This document shows, one piece after another, positions 1 to 5,804 of a stretch of 19,972 bases of DNA (the stretch's first letter is position 1; each line of letters begins with the position of its first letter). Source of the stretch: JANMDR01 sp031376425 (GTDB lineage: Bacteria > Pseudomonadota > Gammaproteobacteria > Burkholderiales > Usitatibacteraceae); contig JANMDR010000262.1 of NCBI GenBank assembly GCA_031376425.1, positions 1 through 19,972 of the forward strand, read 5' to 3'. The translations under genes and the position numbers were made by a program. Under the pieces are notes generated by a model. It searched no databases and was not told the DNA's origin. It saw only the letters and a list, made by a program, of their open reading frames with translations.

Positions 1-1
1 C

Positions 2-1462
2 TACACAATCAACACAAACAGCAATGGTGTGGCAACGCTGATCATCCATGCGGCTGACCCTGGCAACCCGCGTGGTTATATTGATGGGCAAGTCTACGGG
101 CTGGCGTACCAGTTGGGCGCGCAACCTCCAACAGTAGGGCAGATCTCAAACCCCTCGCAGATCCTCAACTTTCTTGTCTTTAATGCTTACGCCGTTCCGG
201 AAAATCCCACATGGATCAGGGATATGTACCCCATCTTCCTGCAATATGCGCAGCTTTATCCGGTGATGCGCCGCATCGTGGATCTGAGCAACTTTAGCAG
301 CGTCATGCAGCACATCCAAATTCTGAAGAACGTCTTCAGTGTGCCCATGACAAACCCAAATTACATGCCTGTCACCCGTGACCTGAGTAAAGCCAAGCAG
401 CAGATGATCGTGAAATGGCTGAACAATCCGATCTACATGGATTTAGGGGATAGAAACCAACTGATGATGGCGCTCCAGACTGCCATCGAATTGGAGCACG
501 CCACTATTCCCGTCTATCTGACTGCGCTCTACAGCATCAAGCCGAACGCCAACACAGAGGCAGCAGCCCTCATCCGCAGCGTGGTCATTGAGGAGATGCT
601 GCACATGGCGCTCGTCTGCAACATCCTCATCAGCATTGGCGGCAGTCCGGCCATTGGCCAGCCAGGCTTTATACCCAACTACCCCGGCGCGCTCCCCGGC
701 GGCGTGCGTCCAGACCTCGTGGTGGAGCTGAAGCGCGCCACCATCGAGCACATCCGCGACTGCTTCCTGAGCATTGAGATGCCAGAGGAGATGTTGAAAG
801 AGCGCCTGCGTAAGCTTTCGCCTAGACATGGCACGACACCGACCAGCAATTACACCATCGGCTGGTTCTATGACCAGATTGCACAATCCCTTGCCACGCT
901 CAGCGGCATCCCCGTCGCGGACGGCGGCATCAACTTTGGCAACCCTGACAAACAGCTCAGTACGTGGAAGGAAACCGGCAAAATCTATGTGGTCACTTCC
1001 CTCCAAGACGCGATCAAAGCCATCAATGAAATCAAGGCACAGGGGGAAGGCAGTGCTACTACTCCCACGGATGGCGATGCTGAATTCGCCCACTACTACA
1101 AGTTCTCTGAGATCGTCGAGGGACGCAAGCTCGTCAAGACTGCCACAGGCTGGGCTTACACGGGGCCTGTCATCCCGTTTGATCTCGCCGGTGTCTATCC
1201 CATGATTGACAATCCCAGCCGCGTCAACTATCCCGCCGGCTCGCGCGCCGCCCTCCTCTCCGCCGAGTTTGCAGAGACATATCAAGCGCTGCTGAATGCG
1301 CTCAACACCACCTTCAATGGCACGCCAAACAATATTAAGACGGCGATCGGCACCATGTACAGTCTGGCACTCATTGCCGATCAACTCATGCAGACCCCAT
1401 CCGGCCTTCAGCCTGGCACAAATGCAGGGCCACAATTTGTCATACCCGTCCCTGCCGCCTGA
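2..1462 (+). CDS. Ferritin-like domain protein (VioB-type family), 5'-partial
   Basis: The frame is open from the first bases of the window, and the first in-frame start-like codon (GTG at 29) sits inside what reads as continuous protein, so the true start probably lies upstream. Numbering from that GTG, a diiron-type four-helix core is visible: AIELEHAT (E154, H157), VVIEEMLHM (E188, E189, H192) and EFAHYYKFSEI (E352, H355). The N-terminal stretch ADPGNPRGYIDGQVYG resembles the segment preceding the ferritin-like domain in large VioB-related proteins. That family includes the iminophenyl-pyruvate dimer synthase VioB, which acts after an amino-acid oxidase, but many members are uncharacterised. 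No TM segment is seen. It precedes a CTQ oxidase by about 160 bp on the same strand, suggesting a role in oxidised-amine or peroxide chemistry; that role is inference. Family assignment is fairly sure, substrate unknown. Confidence 0.8.
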   Translation, partial: YTINTNSNGVATLIIHAADPGNPRGYIDGQVYGLAYQLGAQPPTVGQISNPSQILNFLVFNAYAVPENPTWIRDMYPIFLQYAQLYPVMRRIVDLSNFSSVMQHIQILKNVFSVPMTNPNYMPVTRDLSKAKQQMIVKWLNNPIYMDLGDRNQLMMALQTAIELEHATIPVYLTALYSIKPNANTEAAALIRSVVIEEMLHMALVCNILISIGGSPAIGQPGFIPNYPGALPGGVRPDLVVELKRATIEHIRDCFLSIEMPEEMLKERLRKLSPRHGTTPTSNYTIGWFYDQIAQSLATLSGIPVADGGINFGNPDKQLSTWKETGKIYVVTSLQDAIKAINEIKAQGEGSATTPTDGDAEFAHYYKFSEIVEGRKLVKTATGWAYTGPVIPFDLAGVYPMIDNPSRVNYPAGSRAALLSAEFAETYQALLNALNTTFNGTPNNIKTAIGTMYSLALIADQLMQTPSGLQPGTNAGPQFVIPVPAA

Positions 1463-1480
1463 GGCCTATCAATGCCTCAG
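1459..1480 (+). other. Hairpin overlapping the stop codon of the ferritin-like gene
   Basis: A perfect 7-bp stem, CTGAGGC at 1459-1465 and GCCTCAG at 1474-1480, with an 8-base loop, includes the TGA stop at 1460-1462. There is no T-tract after it, so it is more likely an mRNA-processing or attenuation hairpin than a complete intrinsic terminator. Confidence 0.4.
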
Positions 1481-1493
1481 ATGGTTGCATTCT

Positions 1494-1518
1494 GAGCCTT
1501 CACGCTCGACGAAGGCTC
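1494..1518 (+). other. Second hairpin in the ferritin-like/oxidase intergenic gap
   Basis: GAGCCTT at 1494-1500 pairs with AAGGCTC at 1512-1518, extended by C1501-G1511. No T-run follows. The right arm (cgaaggctcggatgc) resembles the core of the REP-like palindrome at 4798-4881, so it may be a decayed copy of that repeat; this is speculative. Confidence 0.3.
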
Positions 1519-1622
1519 GGATGCGCCGCCAAGACCAAGTCGCCGTTGCCATTGGATTGCGACTGTAAGGCCGTTTCACCTTGAGCAAGTTCTAATCCTT
1601 CATCACCGACCGAGATCATCCC

Positions 1623-3482
1623 ATGCCAAAAAAAGCCCAGCAGGACGAACAAATCGTTTACGCCAAGATCCATCCTTCTATCGGTGTTGCCCGCGTCGGT
1701 AACTCTAAGGACAAGGATGGCTACTACATCGGCCCGCAAGTGAGCCAGCCCGCGCCCATGCCACCCGGGGCCTATCGGGATCGGAGCGGTGCGCTCAAGC
1801 GTGAAGTTGCCGAGTTTCGTATTTATGGCTACGACGGCGAGGGCCGCGTAGTTCGCGAGTTACGCATGGACGAGAGCACGGAAATTCAGTGGTGTGTTGA
1901 GTTGGCTAACCACAAGGCAGCTTGGTACAACTTCGAGTTGGCGTTAGATATTCCCGAGGCTGCGACCGCACCGCCTTCAACACGCCGCAATGCCAGCGTT
2001 AAAGCGCGCGCCAAACTTTCGATCACGCCGGGGGCACGCTCTGTGGCGCAACCGAATGCACAGGGCAAGGCGTATCGGTTTGATGGCGGAAAATTTATGG
2101 ATATTGCGGTGCCCTTGGGCGAGTTGCGTACTGATGCCAATGGTCGTCTGCAGGTGTTCGGCGGGCTCGGCGAATCGGGTTCTGTTGACAAGAAACCGCC
2201 GACAACCTTTGCCAATAATGACGGTTGGTACGATGACACGAGCGATGGCCCGGTCACAGCTCACGTGAAGCTCGGTGGCCGCGAACTGAAGGTAGCGCCC
2301 GCTTGGGTGGTGGTGGCACCGCCAAACTATGGGCCGCAGCAAAAATCCGTGCGAACGATGTATGCGCTGATGACAGATTTGGCGATCCAAGCCGGGCAAT
2401 TGCCGGTGCCGACAAAACCGTCGTTCCAGCATGATCTGCTACCGATTTTCCAAGCCATGTGCGACTTGCAGTGGATGAATGCTGGCTTCGCCGCTGGCTT
2501 TGGCTATGGCATGCCGCAGCATTTTCTAGCACCTGCCTATGTAGAGAAACTTTCGCAGCCGGGTGAAACCTACGCCGAGCTGCGCCGAACGGTTGCCACA
2601 GCGTTTCGTAATCCCGGTGATGGCGACGTTTCTATGAAGCCGTGGCCTTGGATTTATGGCGATGCCATGGATGTACCAATGCCAGAGCTTGCACGCGCGA
2701 TGACGGCGCTGACGCAGACGCAATTGGCGATGCTAGATCGTTGGGCTGCGGGGAATTTCATCGCTGATTATGACCCTGACGCCAAATCACCACAGCGTAT
2801 TGACGACGTGCCACTCATCCAACAACCAGCCATGCTTGACCGTGCTGCGCTTGAATTTTGTCTGGCCGATGCATTCCACCCTGGCTGCGAAATGACTTGG
2901 CCAGTGCGGCACGCAACCATGTACAGCGAACCGTACCGTTGGCGGCATCGCAGCCAAGAAAACCCTGAGCCCGATTACGGCACTACGTTGACACCCCCCG
3001 AGGCACTGTCCTACGACGGCCCACTGTATGCGCAGTTTGCCGGTTCGATCACGCGCTGGATGGCAATACCTTGGCAGACCGATACCGCCAGTTGTCGTTC
3101 CGGCTACGATCCGCAGTACGATCCTTACTTACCGACATTCTGGCCAGCGCGGGTGCCGAATCAGGTGCTGAGTGAGGAAAATTACCGAATTGTCATGAAT
3201 ACCAAGCTGTCGCGGGCCAAACGTCTCGCCGCCTTCAACGAGCGCGCCGATTGGGATCGCACACTGGGCGTGGGCTACGAGCATCAACTGGAAAACATGG
3301 TCAAACACTTTGATCGCCAAGGAATCGTTGAAGTGCGACCGGGCTTCGCCAACGACCCAGACTTCCCACCACAGATGCAGGTGGAAGATCGTGGCGGTAA
3401 AGCCATGACCGATACGCAACGGCGTAGCACCGATAGTCGTATGCGCAAAGTCTTGATGCAAGGTACGCCGAAAGACGCGTAG
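1623..3482 (+). CDS. LodA/GoxA-family CTQ-dependent amino-acid oxidase
   Basis: This 619-residue protein matches the LodA/GoxA family throughout. It has the start IHPSIGVARVGNS (residues 16-28), the motif NNDGWYDDTSDGPV (198-211), the block PWQTDTASCRSGYDPQYDPY (483-502), the block FWPARVPNQVL (506-516) and ERADWDR (540-546). Known members oxidise the amino group of lysine or glycine, making aldehyde or keto acid, ammonia and H2O2, with a cofactor built from a crosslinked Cys and hydroxylated Trp. Here D487 and C491 reproduce the Asp-X3-Cys spacing of LodA, and W544 is the best partner Trp. The substrate cannot be read from sequence. No classical signal peptide is seen, as expected for the family. 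The ATG at 1623 starts directly on the conserved N-terminus; the ribosome site is weak. It is followed after 11 bp by a LodB-like maturase gene, so the two are presumably cotranscribed. Confidence 0.92.
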   Translation: MPKKAQQDEQIVYAKIHPSIGVARVGNSKDKDGYYIGPQVSQPAPMPPGAYRDRSGALKREVAEFRIYGYDGEGRVVRELRMDESTEIQWCVELANHKAAWYNFELALDIPEAATAPPSTRRNASVKARAKLSITPGARSVAQPNAQGKAYRFDGGKFMDIAVPLGELRTDANGRLQVFGGLGESGSVDKKPPTTFANNDGWYDDTSDGPVTAHVKLGGRELKVAPAWVVVAPPNYGPQQKSVRTMYALMTDLAIQAGQLPVPTKPSFQHDLLPIFQAMCDLQWMNAGFAAGFGYGMPQHFLAPAYVEKLSQPGETYAELRRTVATAFRNPGDGDVSMKPWPWIYGDAMDVPMPELARAMTALTQTQLAMLDRWAAGNFIADYDPDAKSPQRIDDVPLIQQPAMLDRAALEFCLADAFHPGCEMTWPVRHATMYSEPYRWRHRSQENPEPDYGTTLTPPEALSYDGPLYAQFAGSITRWMAIPWQTDTASCRSGYDPQYDPYLPTFWPARVPNQVLSEENYRIVMNTKLSRAKRLAAFNERADWDRTLGVGYEHQLENMVKHFDRQGIVEVRPGFANDPDFPPQMQVEDRGGKAMTDTQRRSTDSRMRKVLMQGTPKDA

Positions 3483-3493
3483 CACACGCACCA

Positions 3494-4657
3494 ATGCAGT
3501 GGGATGTGATCATCGTGGGTGCCGGGCCGGCGGGCTCAGCGTTGGCCTGTCGGCTACGACCACACTTGCGCGTGTTGGTGTTGGAACGCGGCGTGGGATC
3601 AGCATCAGCATCAGCCTCCGCACCCTCACCCACTTTGCCACGGATTGGCCCGCGGATTGGCGAGTCACTGCCGGGCGCCGCGCGCGTATTGTTGCAGCGT
3701 TTCGGTGTCTTCGAACGCTTCCTGCACGATAAGCATGCCGAGCGCGGCGCGACCATTTCCCAATGGCACGCGGATGCGTCGGTTTGGTTCGATCATCTGC
3801 GCGATCCCCATGGCTCTGGCTGGCATTTAGACCGCGCCCAGTTCGACACGACATTTCGTCGCGCTGCATCAGAAGCTGGGGCAAAAGTCATTGAAGATTG
3901 CAGCATGGTGCGCGTTACTCGCCTTGAGGGCATCTGGCAGGTCGCGTTTGAAGCGCGTTCGTCCGCAACGCCGCATCGACAAACGCATTGCGCGCCTGTC
4001 GTAGTCGATGCTAGTGGTCGCAGCGCTGCCGTGGCGCGTCAGTTCGGTGTCACGCTCCGCACGGATGATGACTTGATCTGCCTTTATTGCCACTTGGATG
4101 CCGACGACGACGACGACGATCAGTGCACGCGCCTGTGCGCCGCGCGCGACGGCTGGTGGTACAGCGCGCGCCTACCTTCCGGACAACGCGTTCTGGCCTA
4201 TCATTTGGATAAAGACGATGCGCAACACAAAACGCTGCGCGATCCGCGCGCGCTTCTCGCCAAGGCGCGCGAAATTCCGCTACTCGCCAGCGTGCTGGCG
4301 CTGCATGCAGCGGATTTGACGCAGTTGCATGTACACGCCCGACCAGCAGGCAGTGCGTTGCTTGATCTTGATGCGTTGAACAACCTTGCGCCGGGTATTT
4401 TTGCGGTCGGTGATGCCGTTATTGCGTTTGATCCTATTTCCTCGCAAGGTATTTTTCACGCGCTGGCTTCTGCAGAGAGTGCGGCGCGCGCGATTACCGC
4501 GCAACATGCGGGCGAGGCCACTTCATACAGGCTTTATCGCGATGAAATGCAAGCGGTCTACGCGCGCTATCGCCTCCAACTGCAGGCAACCTACGCCCAA
4601 GTACAGCGATTTCAGGATGAACCGTTCTGGCAGCGGCGAAGCGCCAGCGCCGTTTGA
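3494..4657 (+). CDS. LodB-like FAD-dependent oxidoreductase (putative CTQ maturase)
   Basis: This is a 387-residue flavoprotein of the tryptophan-halogenase/geranylgeranyl-reductase-like FAD family to which LodB belongs. The Rossmann FAD motif VGAGPAGSALACRL is at 8-21, RIGESLPGAARVLL at 54-67, DASGRSAAVAR at 172-182 and the second FAD motif GIFAVGDAVIAFDPISSQG at 301-319. In characterised systems LodB or GoxB is required for the Trp modification in the oxidase, and the position 11 bp after the LodA-like gene supports the same job here (inference). Two low-complexity insertions stand out: an Ala/Ser run (about 36-44) encoded by a repeated gcatca unit, and six consecutive aspartates at 203-208 encoded mainly by (GAC)5. 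No Shine-Dalgarno sequence is obvious, so translation may be coupled to the upstream gene. Confidence 0.85.
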   Translation: MQWDVIIVGAGPAGSALACRLRPHLRVLVLERGVGSASASASAPSPTLPRIGPRIGESLPGAARVLLQRFGVFERFLHDKHAERGATISQWHADASVWFDHLRDPHGSGWHLDRAQFDTTFRRAASEAGAKVIEDCSMVRVTRLEGIWQVAFEARSSATPHRQTHCAPVVVDASGRSAAVARQFGVTLRTDDDLICLYCHLDADDDDDDQCTRLCAARDGWWYSARLPSGQRVLAYHLDKDDAQHKTLRDPRALLAKAREIPLLASVLALHAADLTQLHVHARPAGSALLDLDALNNLAPGIFAVGDAVIAFDPISSQGIFHALASAESAARAITAQHAGEATSYRLYRDEMQAVYARYRLQLQATYAQVQRFQDEPFWQRRSASAV

Positions 4658-4666
4658 GCTTCGTTT
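4637..4666 (+). terminator. Possible weak terminator at the end of the LodB-like gene
   Basis: CGAAGC at 4637-4642 pairs with GCTTCG at 4658-4663 across the stop codon, with an inner gcgc/gcgc complementarity, followed by TTT. The T-run is only three bases, so function is uncertain. Confidence 0.3.
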
Positions 4667-4797
4667 ACGATGGATTCCGAGTAGTCTATTGCCAATCAAA
4701 TCACATAACAAGCTTCCCACAAGGCCATGTCTCAAGCGGTTCAAGATCCAAATCATTCGTGTATTCAAATAACTGCAAGCATATTTAAAATATACGC

Positions 4798-4881
4798 CGT
4801 CTTGCCAGCGAAGGCTGGCATCCAGTCCTGCGTACTTTTGAGTAACGAACGGACTGGATCCCAGCCTTCGCTGGGATGACG
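4798..4881. repeat. REP-like long palindrome ('cgaaggctgg' family)
   Basis: A left arm at about 4798-4830 and a right arm at about 4849-4881 are inverted copies of one another: cgtcttgccagcgaaggctg against cgtcatcccagcgaaggctg read from the opposite strand, both continuing into atccagtcc. They are separated by about 18 bases and have only a few mismatches. Each arm holds its own small inverted repeat (ccagc-gaag-gctgg). This is the style of dispersed palindromic repeat common in beta- and gammaproteobacterial intergenic regions. It lies between the convergent ends of the LodB-like gene and the small Xre gene. It may act as a bidirectional transcription stop or mRNA stabiliser, and it marks a likely rearrangement seam. 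Confidence 0.75.
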
Positions 4882-4905
4882 ACAGGTTAATCATGTACGA
4901 ATGAT

Positions 4906-5127
4906 CTAGAAATGGAATAACACTTGCATAACCGCCACATAGGCAACGATATTGACACCCGCGCTGCCACGCTCCACGTTGCGCAAGGTCATCGGTGCCA
5001 TGCCCGCACGCTCGGCTACCAGCGCGGCGGTGAGCTTATGCCGCAAACGCGCAAGGCGTAATTGCTCGCCAAACTGGGTTAGTAATTTTGCGGTAGCGCG
5101 AAGCAGTGAGGCGGATTTATTAGCCAA
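4906..5127 (-). CDS. Xre-family HTH regulator, probably C-terminally truncated
   Basis: The 73-residue product carries one helix-turn-helix of the HipB-like Xre class: GEQLRLARLRHKLTAALVAE followed by RAGMAPMTLRNVERGSAGV (about 19-58). Such proteins bind palindromic operators as dimers and are often antitoxins beside hipA-like toxins. Here the protein ends in MQVLFHF right after AYVAVMQVL, where relatives that I know usually continue for some 20-40 residues. The stop falls only about 25 bp from the REP-like palindrome, suggesting loss of the C-terminus by rearrangement. No toxin gene is adjacent. The start is a TTG; no in-frame ATG lies upstream, and a palindromic site sits 13 bp before it. 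Function as a working repressor is uncertain. Confidence 0.65.
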   Translation of the reverse strand: MANKSASLLRATAKLLTQFGEQLRLARLRHKLTAALVAERAGMAPMTLRNVERGSAGVNIVAYVAVMQVLFHF

Positions 5128-5139
5128 TATGCAATTGTA

Positions 5140-5156
5140 ATATCGTAAACCGATAT
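5140..5156 (-). promoter_or_regulatory. Putative Xre operator
   Basis: ATATCGtaaacCGATAT is a perfect 6-bp inverted repeat with a 5-bp spacer just upstream of the Xre start, in an AT-rich stretch where the gene's promoter must lie. Autoregulation through such palindromes is usual for HipB-like Xre proteins. Binding is inferred from position and symmetry only. Confidence 0.55.
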
Positions 5157-5191
5157 AAATCGCTAGAGTAATTACACATTAAGGCTGTTGC

Positions 5192-5632
5192 TTAATCCTC
5201 AACATAAGCATTCTCATCATTATGCAAGCGCCATGCTGCCACGCCCCACCACGCAAAGCAAAACGCAACAATGGCCATGCTGATCGCGTACACCATCGGG
5301 CTAGAAAAGCCAAACCATTCGCGTGCGACGATTAGCGGTACGATGAGCCATCCTACGACCAAGTTAAGCTTAGTGTATTTTGATCTTATAAAGGTGCCGC
5401 AGTGCGGGCAGCAGGGTTTTTCAGGATGTATGCGATGCCAAGGCACGGCTTCGGGCGTGAGTTTGGAATCTGGGCGGTCAAACTTTAAGGTGCACTTGGG
5501 GCAGTTGTATTTACCTACTTTGCCGCGTTGGGCTTTAGCTGCGGTTTCTGCGGCTTCACAGGCTATGCAAATGCTGTCTAGCTTATCAAGCGGCTTGGCG
5601 CACTGGGCACATTGCAGAGTTGTGTTGGTCAT
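5192..5632 (-). CDS. Zinc-ribbon protein with two C-terminal membrane segments
   Basis: I do not recognise a named family. The 146-residue product has four CxxC-type knuckles: C8/C11, C22/C25, C44/C47 (YNCPKC) and C75/C78 (CPHC), enough for two zinc ribbons in the cytosolic N-terminal half. Two hydrophobic helices follow at about 90-109 (LVVGWLIVPLIV) and 114-134 (VYAISMAIVAFCFAWWGVAA). The acidic tail HNDENAYVED would be cytosolic in a hairpin topology. It lies 64 bp upstream of the small Xre gene on the same strand, so the two could share a transcript although the Xre gene has its own candidate operator. The role is unknown; a membrane-tethered nucleic-acid- or protein-binding ribbon is plausible. 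Confidence 0.65.
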   Translation of the reverse strand: MTNTTLQCAQCAKPLDKLDSICIACEAAETAAKAQRGKVGKYNCPKCTLKFDRPDSKLTPEAVPWHRIHPEKPCCPHCGTFIRSKYTKLNLVVGWLIVPLIVAREWFGFSSPMVYAISMAIVAFCFAWWGVAAWRLHNDENAYVED

Positions 5633-5804
5633 AGGTAGTAAGCGGATTTTAGAATTGCTTCATTGTAGCTGGTGTTATTCCCCGTCCCTGTTGTAGCCAC
5701 CGCAGCAACCACCCCGCCCTTACAGAGCACCCGTCCACGGAGGAGAATTGGCGCATGGATTGATCACCGCGTGGGCAGTCGCGGTCATGACGCTCGCTAA
5801 TCTT
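5633..5804. other. Intergenic stretch with orphan ribosome-binding site and a hairpin
   Basis: About 170 bp lie between the zinc-ribbon gene start and the sensor-protein stop. On the plus strand a very strong Shine-Dalgarno sequence, GGAGGAG (5739-5745), sits 9 bases before an ATG (5755), but the frame closes after two codons (ATG GAT TGA). ACCGCG (5766-5771) and CGCGGT (5780-5785) form a 6-bp hairpin with an 8-base loop that could lie at the end of the minus-strand sensor transcript, without a T-run. No gene longer than this minimal frame is supported. Confidence 0.4.

Noticed and set aside
443..1435. A 330-codon open frame on the minus strand opposite the ferritin-like gene
   Set aside because: It mirrors the codon pattern of a well-supported gene on the other strand, and its translation shows no recognisable domain.
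4798..4881. Intact insertion sequence or transposase remnant at the palindrome
   Set aside because: There is no transposase coding sequence, and I did not find clear target-site duplications; a REP-type repeat explains the symmetry.
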